Positions 16,245 through 24,612 of a stretch of 64,000 bases of DNA are shown here, one piece after another. The translations under genes and the position numbers were made by a program. Numbering within the stretch: position 1 is the stretch's first letter; every line of letters starts with the position of its first letter. A model generated the notes under the pieces. That model was not told where the DNA came from. It saw nothing but the letters and a program-made list of their open reading frames with translations, and searched no databases. The stretch is from JBCBKL01 sp963922565 (GTDB lineage: Bacteria > Pseudomonadota > Alphaproteobacteria > Rhodobacterales > Rhodobacteraceae), in the NCBI GenBank assembly GCA_963922565.1, contig CAWUIQ010000005.1, forward strand, positions 53,415 to 117,414, written 5' to 3'.

Positions 16245-16688
16245 GTCGCTCGCTGCGGCGGTTCAGGCAGGTGGTGAAATCGCGCATCGCGGCTGAAAGC
16301 CTTTGACCTTGTAATCCCCCCAGGTGTTCGCTTATCTACGAGCACGGGAATGTTACGCCGGTTGGCGTCAGACAAACCCGCCGAGTTTCGCTGTTTCATT
16401 GTCACGATCTACGATCATTCGCACCATGAAGCAGACCGATTGGGCCCCTTGGGCCGAGAGACGCTGACGGTGGCCGAGGCTGCGCGCAGCAAATAATGGA
16501 TGCGCGACGGGCCCCAGGCCGCGCGTGTCGGAGAAGAACCGCGATGACGCGCGCAGACAGCTTCATAAGCACGGCAGGCGCCTTGAGTGCCGCCCGCTGC
16601 GTATCGTTCGATATCGCCAGAACAAGTCACGCTCTTAATACCGCTGCACCCCCGGGTCCGGCGGCACGACGGCGTGCAATGGACATAC
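16245..16688 (+). promoter_or_regulatory. Long leader region of rne
   Basis: About 440 bases without a convincing gene lie between the palindromes and rne. The rne promoter must be here. RNase E genes in other bacteria carry long structured 5' leaders through which the enzyme limits its own mRNA; a similar role is inferred here from position and length only. A very short frame at 16426 (13 codons) was seen and not called. An in-frame extension of rne upstream to 16587 has no family-like sequence. Confidence 0.45.
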
Positions 16689-19379
16689 ATGCCAAAGAAA
16701 ATGCTCATCGACGCCACCCATGCGGAAGAGACCCGCGTCGTGGTGGTGGACGGCAACAAAGTCGAGGAGTTCGACTTTGAATCCGAAAACAAACGCCAGC
16801 TTGCTGGCAACATCTATCTCGCCAAAGTAACCCGCGTCGAGCCGTCCTTGCAGGCGGCCTTCGTCGACTATGGCGGCAACCGCCATGGCTTCCTCGCCTT
16901 TTCCGAGATCCATCCGGACTATTACCAGATCCCGGTCGCCGACCGCGAAGCATTGATGGAAGAAGAGCGTGCCTATGCCGAGGCGATGCGCGCTCGGGAT
17001 GATGCAGAAGAAAAGCCTAAGGGGCGTCGTTCGCGGTCCCGTGCGGCGAAGGCGAAGGACTCAGATGCGGTCGTCTCGACCGAAATCGAGGGGATGGAGA
17101 CCATCGACCTCGAGGCCGATGACCAAACCCCCGAGGCCACGTCTCCGATGGAAACCGTCGCCGAGACTCCGGTCGACACCCCGGCTGCGGACGAAGTGGT
17201 CGACGAAGCGGAAAACGGATCGTCGGAGAACACGCAGAGCGAGGCCGAGGACGGCAGCAAAACTGACGAAGATGCTGCAAAAGCGTCCGATGCTGAAGGT
17301 GATGCTGCTGAAGATACCGCCTCCGACGATGATGACACAGAGGAGAAGGGCAAGGATGCCGCGTCTCGCGATGACACCATCGAATCTGTTGCTGATGATG
17401 ACGACAGCGAAGATATCCGGCCACCCCGCAAGCCACGGCCGCGCCGCTACAAGATCCAGGAGGTCATCAAGGTCCGCCAGATCCTGCTGGTTCAGGTCGT
17501 CAAGGAAGAGCGGGGCAACAAGGGTGCTGCGTTGACAACCTATCTCAGCCTCGCCGGACGTTACTGCGTGCTCATGCCCAACACGGCGCGCGGCGGTGGT
17601 ATCAGCCGCAAGATCACGAACGCCACGGACCGCAAGAAGCTCAAGGAGATCGCGGGGGCGATGGAGGTGCCGCAAGGCGCGGGCCTGATCGTTCGCACCG
17701 CCGGTGCTAAGCGCACCAAGGCCGAGATCAAGCGTGACTATGAATATCTGCAGCGCCTCTGGGAACAGATCCGCGAACTGACCCTTAAGTCGATCGCGCC
17801 CGCCAAGATCTATGAGGAAGGCGATCTGATCAAACGCTCGATCCGCGACCTCTATAACCGCGAGATCGACGAAGTGCTGGTCGAAGGCGAAGCGGGTTAC
17901 CGCAACGCCAAGGATTTCATGAAGATGATCATGCCGTCGCACGCAAAGAACGTGCAGCGGTACGAAGATGCGCTGCCGCTTTTCGCGCGGTATCAGGTCG
18001 AAACCTATCTCGGCGGCATGTTCAATCCGACGGTTCAGCTCAAGTCGGGCGGTTACATCGTCATCGGTGTGACCGAGGCCCTTGTGGCGATCGACGTGAA
18101 CTCGGGTCGGGCCACCAAGGAAGGCTCGATCGAGGAAACGGCGCTCAAAACCAATCTCGAAGCGGCCGACGAAGTCGCCCGCCAGCTGCGACTGCGTGAC
18201 CTTGCGGGTCTCATTGTGATCGATTTCATCGATATGGATGAGCGCAAGAACAACTCGGCCGTTGAGAAGCGCATGAAGGATCGGCTCAAGACGGATCGGG
18301 CCCGCATCCAGGTGGGCCGAATCTCAGGTTTTGGCCTGATGGAGATGAGCCGCCAGCGCCTGCGCCCGGGTATGATCGAGGCCACGACCCAGCCGTGTCC
18401 GACCTGCCATGGCACTGGTTTGATCCGGTCCGATGACAGTCTCGCGCTGTCGATCCTGCGCCAGATCGAAGAGGAAGGCACACGCCGTCGTTCACGCGAG
18501 GTGCTGGTGCGCGCACCCGTTGGCATTGCCAACTACTTGATGAACCAGAAGCGCGAGCATGTCGCACAGATCGAAGCCCGCTACGGGATGTCCGTACGCA
18601 TCGAAGGCGATCACACTCTGGTCAGCCCAGACTTTTCGCTCGAGAAGTTTAAGACCGCCACGCGTGTTCTGGCTGCGTCAACCGGCCCGGTCGTATCCGT
18701 GGATATGTCGATCATGGATCAGGTGGATGAGGCCGAGGAAGCTGAACAGGAAGAAGCGCCTGCAGCGGACGAAGCTGAAAGCAAGCCCAAACGCCGCCGC
18801 CGCCGCCGTCGTCGCGGTCGGGGTCGTTCGGGTGCGGATGGTGCAACCGAGAATGGCGAGAATGCCGAAGATCAAGCCAACGGCGATGAGACCCCCACAG
18901 AGGGCGATGCCGAAGCGGAAGTGACCGAAGCTCCATCGGAAGACGCCAAGAGCGAAAAGGCGGAAAAGCCAAAGTCGCGCCGCAGCCGTTCACGCTCGAA
19001 GAAGTCCGAAGAGAAGCCCGCGGAAACTGAAAGCGAAGTCGAGGCGGCCCCAGAGGCTGCAGAGGACACCACTCAGGAAGAGCCGGCCACGGAAGAGCCC
19101 GCGAAGAAAAAGCGCGCCCGAAAGCCGCGCAAGACCGCCGCTGAAAAAGCCAAGGAGGCGGCTGCAGCAGCAGAGGCGACCGCTGACGAGGCGGCGGCCA
19201 CGTCCGACGAGGCAGAGGTGGCGGTCGCTGAACCCGCACCAGCTGAGGACAAAGCGGCAGAACCTGCAAAGGAGGCAGCAACCGCTGAACCTGTTGCAGT
19301 CGAAGCCGCGGGACCTGCTGAGGCCGAAGAGGCCGCCGACCGTCCAAAACGTCGCGGCTGGTGGTCACTGGGGCGCTAA
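16689..19379 (+). CDS. rne: Ribonuclease E
   Basis: Essential endoribonuclease for mRNA turnover and rRNA/tRNA processing, and scaffold of the degradosome. The 896-residue protein begins MPKKMLIDATHAEETRVVVVDG. The S1 RNA-binding region is interrupted by an acidic, low-complexity insert of roughly 150 residues (about 100-250, rich in Asp, Glu, Ala, Ser) before RYKIQEVIKVRQILLVQVVKE. The DNase I-like catalytic part includes VAIDVNSGRATK and IVIDFIDM; the zinc-link CPTCHGTG lies near residue 570. From about 665 on, the tail is disordered with alternating acidic and Arg-rich stretches (RRRRRRRRGRGRSG), typical of the RNA- and partner-binding scaffold. The start at 16689 is fixed by the conserved N-terminus. 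Confidence 0.96.
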   Translation: MPKKMLIDATHAEETRVVVVDGNKVEEFDFESENKRQLAGNIYLAKVTRVEPSLQAAFVDYGGNRHGFLAFSEIHPDYYQIPVADREALMEEERAYAEAMRARDDAEEKPKGRRSRSRAAKAKDSDAVVSTEIEGMETIDLEADDQTPEATSPMETVAETPVDTPAADEVVDEAENGSSENTQSEAEDGSKTDEDAAKASDAEGDAAEDTASDDDDTEEKGKDAASRDDTIESVADDDDSEDIRPPRKPRPRRYKIQEVIKVRQILLVQVVKEERGNKGAALTTYLSLAGRYCVLMPNTARGGGISRKITNATDRKKLKEIAGAMEVPQGAGLIVRTAGAKRTKAEIKRDYEYLQRLWEQIRELTLKSIAPAKIYEEGDLIKRSIRDLYNREIDEVLVEGEAGYRNAKDFMKMIMPSHAKNVQRYEDALPLFARYQVETYLGGMFNPTVQLKSGGYIVIGVTEALVAIDVNSGRATKEGSIEETALKTNLEAADEVARQLRLRDLAGLIVIDFIDMDERKNNSAVEKRMKDRLKTDRARIQVGRISGFGLMEMSRQRLRPGMIEATTQPCPTCHGTGLIRSDDSLALSILRQIEEEGTRRRSREVLVRAPVGIANYLMNQKREHVAQIEARYGMSVRIEGDHTLVSPDFSLEKFKTATRVLAASTGPVVSVDMSIMDQVDEAEEAEQEEAPAADEAESKPKRRRRRRRRGRGRSGADGATENGENAEDQANGDETPTEGDAEAEVTEAPSEDAKSEKAEKPKSRRSRSRSKKSEEKPAETESEVEAAPEAAEDTTQEEPATEEPAKKKRARKPRKTAAEKAKEAAAAAEATADEAAATSDEAEVAVAEPAPAEDKAAEPAKEAATAEPVAVEAAGPAEAEEAADRPKRRGWWSLGR

Positions 19380-19407
19380 AAAACAGGGGCGGCCAAAACC
19401 CGCCCCT
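19378..19407 (-). terminator. Terminator between tusA and rne (convergent)
   Basis: An 8-base stem AGGGGCGG / CCGCCCCT (19385-19392 with 19400-19407) and a 7-base loop. On the minus strand it is followed by GTTTTTTA, a good intrinsic terminator for tusA; its stem reaches into the tusA stop codon. On the plus strand it could also end rne, but the T run there is weak. Confidence 0.75.
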
Positions 19408-19633
19408 AAGCCTTTCTGATGACGTAGGTCTGAACGGGACCGTCAAGATCGGTCGAGACGAGGTCATGGCCCGCCTCGGTGCAGAAATGCGGCACATCCA
19501 CAATGGCTGCCGGATCGTCCGCAAGGACGGTCAGGCATTCACCGGGCTCCAGCGCCTGCAACCGCTTGCGGGCCTTGAGAACGGGCAGGGGGCACAAAAG
19601 CCCGATCGCATCCAGCTTCAATCGGTCGTTCAT
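19406..19633 (-). CDS. tusA: TusA/SirA-family sulfurtransferase
   Basis: A 75-residue sulfur carrier. The family's CPxP motif is present as LLCPLPVLKARKRL with the persulfide Cys at residue 14, and the fold continues with LADDPAAIVDVPHFC. TusA relays sulfur for tRNA 2-thiouridine and other uses; related proteins serve other sulfur routes, so the exact partner is open. It converges with rne. Confidence 0.88.
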   Translation of the reverse strand: MNDRLKLDAIGLLCPLPVLKARKRLQALEPGECLTVLADDPAAIVDVPHFCTEAGHDLVSTDLDGPVQTYVIRKA

Positions 19634-19726
19634 GGCCTTGGCTTATGACGGATGTTTCAGACAGTCCACAAGGATGTGACAACACTGCGGGTGACGCGGA
19701 GGTGAGATTGGCATAGGTGGGAATGC

Positions 19727-20479
19727 ATGTTCGGAATTGACATCATCGATGCAGGGCTCTTGCCCGCCATGATCGTGGCGCTGCTTGCGGGGCTCATCAG
19801 CTTTCTGTCGCCCTGTGTTCTGCCCATCGTGCCGCCTTATCTGGCTTACATGAGCGGCGTCAGCGTCAGCGAGATGACGGCGGAAACAACGGCCCGGACG
19901 AAGGCCACGATGACGGCGCTCTTTTTCGTTCTGGGGTTATCGACGGTGTTCCTGATCCTTGGATTCACCGCATCGGCCTTCGGGCAGTTCTTCCTGCAGA
20001 ACCAGGTGCTGTTCGCGCAGGTCTCGGGCGCGGTGGTGATCGTCTTTGGCCTGCATTTCCTTGGACTGTTCCGGATCCCGTTTCTTGATCGCGAGGCGCG
20101 GATCGACGCGGGCGATCAGGGCGGGAACGCGTTCGGTGCCTATGTGCTGGGCCTTGCGTTCGCCTTTGGCTGGACACCCTGTATTGGTCCGCAATTGGGG
20201 GCGATCCTTTCATTGGCGGCATCCGAGGCGTCTGTTGCGCGCGGCACGGTGTTGCTGGGCATATACGCGGCGGGCTTGGGCATTCCGTTCCTGCTGGCGG
20301 CCATGTTCATGACCCGGGCCATGGGCGTGATGAACCGGATCAAGCGGCACATGGTGGCGATCGAACGCACTATGGGCGTTCTGCTCGTGGGGGTCGGAAT
20401 CGCGATGCTGACCGGGGCCTTCACCGCGTTTTCGTGGTGGCTGATCGAACAGTTTCCGGCCCTTGCCGCAATCGGGTGA
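19727..20479 (+). CDS. ccdA: Cytochrome c biogenesis protein CcdA
   Basis: A 250-residue membrane protein that carries electrons from thioredoxin across the inner membrane for cytochrome c maturation. Six membrane helices are visible, and the two redox cysteines lie in the family motifs FLSPCVLPIVPPYL (Cys30) and GWTPCIGPQL (about Cys149). No thioredoxin-like or ccm gene is adjacent. Confidence 0.94.
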   Translation: MFGIDIIDAGLLPAMIVALLAGLISFLSPCVLPIVPPYLAYMSGVSVSEMTAETTARTKATMTALFFVLGLSTVFLILGFTASAFGQFFLQNQVLFAQVSGAVVIVFGLHFLGLFRIPFLDREARIDAGDQGGNAFGAYVLGLAFAFGWTPCIGPQLGAILSLAASEASVARGTVLLGIYAAGLGIPFLLAAMFMTRAMGVMNRIKRHMVAIERTMGVLLVGVGIAMLTGAFTAFSWWLIEQFPALAAIG

Positions 20480-20558
20480 TCGCCCAATCCGATCTCGCCT
20501 TTCTTTACGCTTTGATAGTAACTTGCTCTGAAACATCGCCGCCGAAGAAAGGATAGCG

Positions 20559-21770
20559 ATGACAGGGCAAGAGCGGATCGTGCGCAAACGCCGGGTGTTC
20601 TACATCCCCGGCTACGATCCCATTCCGCCGCGCCGCTACCGCGAACTCTACCGGAAAGAAGGGAAGGCGCAGTCGGATCTCTCCGGTTACAGCCTTTCGC
20701 TGATCGAACGGCCCAAGTCCCACCGTTTCGGCTGGGCCGTCGAGGCGCAGATCGATGGCGCGACGGTCGAGGCCGATTTCGAGGTGCTCGTCTGGTCCGA
20801 TATCGTGCGTGACAGCATGGACGCGTCTATCCTGCGCACGTATCAGCAGCTGGCGCGCACCGCGTGGATTTACATCGCAAGCGGAGCATTGGGGCGTCTT
20901 GTCAGACTGCGCAAAGGGCCGGTGATCGCGGCGCTCTATCCGGTCGGGATGCTGCTGATACAGCTGCTGTTGGCTGTAACCGTCGGCATATTGGCCTGGC
21001 GCCTCATGAGCATGCTGGGAGCGTTCGGAAGTATTGCCGGGGCGGGTCTGGGGCTTGTGCTGGCGTTTGGAATCCTCAACTGGTTCCGCAGCAAGGATGG
21101 CCGGTTCTTCGCGCATTACCTGATGCACGATTATGCCTTTTCTGCGTCCGAGAACGGGGCTTATCCCGAGGCGTTGGAAACACGTCTGGACGAGTTTGCA
21201 GAGGCGATTGCCGCTGCGGCCCAAACGGACGTTGACGAGGTGCTGGTCGTCGGGCATTCCTCGGGCGCACATCTGGCGATATCCGTTCTTGCGGATCTGC
21301 TAAGAGCAGGCCGGTTGGAGGCCGACAGGGTGTCGTTGCTGACACTGGGGCAGGTTGTTCCCATGGTTTCATTCCTGCCAAACGCCGATCGGCTGCGCGC
21401 CGACCTCCGGCTGATGGCGGCGCAGGATCATGTTGCCTGGGTTGATGTGTCGGCCCCGGGTGATGGGTGCACCTTCGCGCTGTGCGATCCGGTAGCCGTT
21501 TCAGGGGTGGCGCCGGTCGATAAGAAATGGCCGCTGGTCCTGTCCGCGGCGTTCACGCAGACCCTGCAACCGGACACGTGGAAGGCACTGCGCTGGCGCT
21601 TCTTCCGGCTGCATTTCCAGTATCTTTGTGCCTTTGATCGACCGGGTGATTACGACTATTTTCAGATCACTGCAGGGCCACAGTTGCTGAGGGACCGGTA
21701 TGCGGGCCGCGCGGCGTCACGGTCGCGGATCGAAACACCGGTTTCGAAATTCACCTCGGTGGCCGCTTGA
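20559..21770 (+). CDS. Alpha/beta-hydrolase-like protein with two membrane helices
   Basis: A 403-residue protein not recognised as a named enzyme. It starts with a conserved-looking RKRRVFYIPGYDPIPPRRYRELY, has two hydrophobic helices near residues 125-170, and then a hydrolase core with the nucleophile elbow GHSSG (Ser234) in VLVVGHSSGAHLAISVLADLL. VDVSAPGDGCTFALCDP may carry the acid, and a later His would complete the triad. It probably acts on a lipid-like substrate at the membrane. Its stop overlaps the start of the cytochrome P450 gene, so the two should be made together. The ATG at 20559 follows AAGAAAGGATAGCG. Confidence 0.75.
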   Translation: MTGQERIVRKRRVFYIPGYDPIPPRRYRELYRKEGKAQSDLSGYSLSLIERPKSHRFGWAVEAQIDGATVEADFEVLVWSDIVRDSMDASILRTYQQLARTAWIYIASGALGRLVRLRKGPVIAALYPVGMLLIQLLLAVTVGILAWRLMSMLGAFGSIAGAGLGLVLAFGILNWFRSKDGRFFAHYLMHDYAFSASENGAYPEALETRLDEFAEAIAAAAQTDVDEVLVVGHSSGAHLAISVLADLLRAGRLEADRVSLLTLGQVVPMVSFLPNADRLRADLRLMAAQDHVAWVDVSAPGDGCTFALCDPVAVSGVAPVDKKWPLVLSAAFTQTLQPDTWKALRWRFFRLHFQYLCAFDRPGDYDYFQITAGPQLLRDRYAGRAASRSRIETPVSKFTSVAA

Positions 21771-23104
21771 TCCCGCCCAAGCCCGATACCCGCAAAGGAC
21801 GCACCTCGCTCTGGCGGTATGCGCGGCTTTTCCGGCAGGACATCCTATCGGCCCAGCCCGAACGGCTTTACAAGGCGTGGATGGCTGAATTCCGTACGCC
21901 GTTCTTCCGCAGCTACCTGGTGAACCAGCCCGATCTGTTGAAGCTTGTTCTCAAGGATCGCTCTGACGATTTCCCGAAATCCGATCGGATCGCTGAAGGG
22001 TTAAGGCCGCTTTTGGGGCATTCGGTTTTCCTGACAAACGGTGAAACCTGGAAACGTCAGCGTCGTATCATCGACCCGGCCTTTGAGGGCGGGCGGTTGC
22101 GGGAAAGCTTTCCGGCCATCTGGGATGCCGCCGAGACCGCCGTTGCGAGAATGCAGGAGGGCGAGGTCGAGATCGAGGCGCAGACCAGCCATGCGGCTGC
22201 AGACGTTATTTTCAGGGCGCTCTTTTCAATCCCGATCGAAGATCGTTTGGCGAGCGAGGTCTTCCATGCCTTCCGTCAGTATCAACGCAGCCAGCCGATA
22301 TTGAACCTGGCGGCCTTTCTGCCATTGCCTCGCTGGATGCCACGTGGCTTTCGCCGTTCCACGCGGCGGAACGCGGCCCACATCCGCGCACTGATCACGC
22401 GACTGACCCAGCAGCGGATGACCGAGATCGAGAAGGGCGAAGCGCCAAGCGACCTGGCCACGAAGATCATGACGCAGGTCGACCCGGAGACCGGAGAGAC
22501 GTTCGACGTAAGAGAGATGGTCGATCAAGTCGCCATTTTTTTTCTTGCCGGTCACGAAACCAGCGCCTCGGCCTTGGCATGGGCGCTCTACCTGCTGGCC
22601 CTGAACCCGGACTGGCAAGACCGGATCGCCGAAGAGGCCGCGAACCTTGAAAACGATTTCTCGACCATGGCCCGCCTTCCGTTGACGCGGGACGTGTTCC
22701 GCGAGGCGCTGCGGCTTTATCCGCCGGTGCCGATGATGGTGCGTGAAACGACGCGCGCCGAACGGTTCCGCGACCGGGATGTGCCGACCGGCAGTCAGAT
22801 TGTGCTCAGCCCTTGGCATCTGCATCGGCACACCCGCCTTTGGGACCGGCCCGATGAATTCGACCCGGCCCGCTGGCAGACCGAGAACGGCAAGGCCTGC
22901 CAGCGTGACGCGTTCATCCCGTTTTCCGCCGGCCCGCGTGTATGCACGGGGGCGGGATTCGCAATGGTCGAGGGGCCATTGATCCTTGCCCATCTGGTGC
23001 GGGCGTTTCGTTTCGATTGTATCGCGGGGCGCGACCCGATCCCCGTTGCGCACCTGACTGTTCGCGCAAAGGACGGCATCTGGCTGCGGATTACGAAGCG
23101 TTAA
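21767..23104 (+). CDS. Cytochrome P450
   Basis: A 445-residue soluble P450 monooxygenase. The oxygen-binding I helix reads LAGHETSASALAWALYLLA, the K-helix ExxR is in FREALRLYPPVPMMVRET, and the heme loop is FSAGPRVCTGAGFA with the heme-ligating Cys393. The sequence style (YPPVP, FSAGPRVCTG) is nearer to fatty-acid hydroxylating class P450s than to small-terpene ones, but the substrate is unknown. It begins with TTG overlapping the stop of the hydrolase gene (TTGA). No ferredoxin or reductase gene is adjacent. Confidence 0.92.
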   Translation: MIPPKPDTRKGRTSLWRYARLFRQDILSAQPERLYKAWMAEFRTPFFRSYLVNQPDLLKLVLKDRSDDFPKSDRIAEGLRPLLGHSVFLTNGETWKRQRRIIDPAFEGGRLRESFPAIWDAAETAVARMQEGEVEIEAQTSHAAADVIFRALFSIPIEDRLASEVFHAFRQYQRSQPILNLAAFLPLPRWMPRGFRRSTRRNAAHIRALITRLTQQRMTEIEKGEAPSDLATKIMTQVDPETGETFDVREMVDQVAIFFLAGHETSASALAWALYLLALNPDWQDRIAEEAANLENDFSTMARLPLTRDVFREALRLYPPVPMMVRETTRAERFRDRDVPTGSQIVLSPWHLHRHTRLWDRPDEFDPARWQTENGKACQRDAFIPFSAGPRVCTGAGFAMVEGPLILAHLVRAFRFDCIAGRDPIPVAHLTVRAKDGIWLRITKR

Positions 23105-23184
23105 CGATAACACCCTTGTTACCGATTTGCGGTTAACGATGAATGGGTTAGAGCAACATTTGACGAATCTGACAGGAGGGCCCC

Positions 23185-24081
23185 ATGGCTGATTTCGATG
23201 CGATGCGCACCCAGATGAAGGAAGGGGCCGGTTTCATCGCCGCCCTGGATCAAAGCGGTGGATCGACGCCCAAGGCTCTTGCGCTTTATGGCGTGGATGC
23301 GGGGGACTACGACGGCGAAGACGCCATGTTCGCCGAAATCCAGCGCATGCGCGCCCGGATCATGCAGGCATCCGATTTCACGAAGGCCAAGGTGATCGGC
23401 ACGATCCTTTTCGAAAAGACCCTGCATGAATCGGTCGACGGCATGAAGGTTCCGGAATTTCTCTGGAGCCAGAAAGGGATTGTCCCGTTTCTCAAGATCG
23501 ACAAGGGCCTTGAGGATACCGCCGACGGCGTGCAGGTGATGAAACCGATCCCGGGCCTTGCTGAAACACTGGCGGCGGCGAAACCTTTGGGTATCTTCGG
23601 GACCAAGGAACGCTCGGTCATTCATGAGGCGGATGCGGGCGGGATCGCGCGGATCGTCGCAAACCAGATGGATGTGGCCAAGGTGGTGCTTGATGCGGGT
23701 ATGGTCCCGATCATCGAGCCCGAGGTTAACATCAAGTCGGAAACCAAGGCCGAAGCCGAAGGCATGCTCGAAGCCGAATTGATGGCGGCGATCGATGCCC
23801 TGCCGCAGGGCGCCGAGGTGATGCTGAAACTCACGCTGCCGACAAAGCCCGGTCTTTACGACGCATTGGCCGATCATCCGAAGGTGCTGCGCGTCGTGGC
23901 ATTGTCGGGCGGCTATTCGACGGAGGAAGCCTGCGCGCTTTTGGCGAAGAACCCCAAGATGATCGCCAGCTTTTCGCGGGCACTGACCGAGGGTCTGCAA
24001 CGCGCTATGTCGGATGACGAATTCGGCGCGGCGCTTGGGCAGAACATCGATCAGATCTATCAGGCTTCGGTCGCCGCCTGA
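23185..24081 (+). CDS. fda: Class I fructose-bisphosphate aldolase
   Basis: A 298-residue Schiff-base aldolase of the type found in staphylococci (Fda), cleaving fructose 1,6-bisphosphate to two triose phosphates. Recognised by GFIAALDQSGGSTPKAL at the N-terminus, KGIVPFLKIDKGL, ADGVQVMKPIPGL, VPIIEPEVNIKSE, and the lysine-bearing VMLKLTLPTK near residue 215. A GGAGGG Shine-Dalgarno precedes the ATG. Its last 22 bases overlap the end of the convergent RHH gene. Confidence 0.95.
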   Translation: MADFDAMRTQMKEGAGFIAALDQSGGSTPKALALYGVDAGDYDGEDAMFAEIQRMRARIMQASDFTKAKVIGTILFEKTLHESVDGMKVPEFLWSQKGIVPFLKIDKGLEDTADGVQVMKPIPGLAETLAAAKPLGIFGTKERSVIHEADAGGIARIVANQMDVAKVVLDAGMVPIIEPEVNIKSETKAEAEGMLEAELMAAIDALPQGAEVMLKLTLPTKPGLYDALADHPKVLRVVALSGGYSTEEACALLAKNPKMIASFSRALTEGLQRAMSDDEFGAALGQNIDQIYQASVAA

Positions 24082-24296
24082 GCCTTGGCGCGATAGTACC
24101 TTAGGACAAAAAGACGGATCGCGGTCGCCAATCCCGCATCCGTCCCGCGATCGATATCGATCGCGGCGGCAAGGGCGTTCAGCGCCATGCCGCGTTCTTT
24201 CGCGATCTCCTGAAAGGCGCGCCAGAATTCGGGCTCAAGCGATACGCTGGTGCGGTGTCCTTTGAGAGTGAGCGAATGTTTTTCCGGGCGGCTCAC
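24060..24296 (-). CDS. Ribbon-helix-helix domain protein
   Basis: A 78-residue protein with the ribbon-helix-helix pattern: a short strand KGHRTSVSLEPEFW followed by two helices (RAFQEIAKERGMALNALAAAIDIDRG). It is probably a small DNA-binding regulator or a structural relative. It is third in a run fumC - DUF4169 - RHH on the minus strand, separated from the DUF4169 gene by 109 bases that contain a strong hairpin. It overlaps the 3' end of the aldolase gene. Confidence 0.8.
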   Translation of the reverse strand: MSRPEKHSLTLKGHRTSVSLEPEFWRAFQEIAKERGMALNALAAAIDIDRGTDAGLATAIRLFVLRYYRAKAQAATEA

Positions 24297-24316
24297 GTCA
24301 AGACCTCAATGGAAAT

Positions 24317-24343
24317 GGGCCAATGCGGTCTGCGCATTGGCCC
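24317..24343. other. Strong hairpin between DUF4169 and RHH genes
   Basis: An 11-base perfect stem, GGGCCAATGCG / CGCATTGGCCC, with a 5-base loop. No T run follows on the minus strand, so it is not a standard intrinsic terminator; it may reduce read-through, protect the upstream message or act as a processing site. Confidence 0.6.
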
Positions 24344-24405
24344 GAGACTAACATGCGATCCGTTACCGATTACCTCACACTTGTCAGGTTCGGTGACGTT
24401 TGTGG

Positions 24406-24612
24406 CTATTCAGAGGCGTCATTGGCATCATCCTCGGGCTTTTGAATGACTTTGCCATCGAGCGTCTTTTCCACGCCTTCTTTTTCAGCCTTGGCGCCTG
24501 CGCGTTCAGCTTTCGTCAAACCGAACACAACCGCATTGCGATCAGCCTGCGTCTTTTTCGACGCCTTCTGCCTGGCCTTGCGGTAGCGGTTCAGGTTAAC
24601 GACATTTGTCAT
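24406..24612 (-). CDS. DUF4169 family small protein
   Basis: A 68-residue, highly charged protein with the family start VVNLNRYRKARQKASK and the AVVFGLTKAERAGAKAE block. Function unknown. Its start codon overlaps the fumC stop by one base (TAATG), so it is co-translated with fumarase. Confidence 0.85.
   Translation of the reverse strand: MTNVVNLNRYRKARQKASKKTQADRNAVVFGLTKAERAGAKAEKEGVEKTLDGKVIQKPEDDANDASE

Noticed and set aside
16587..16688. Upstream extension of rne
   Set aside because: The conserved RNase E N-terminus begins at 16689; the added residues are unrelated.
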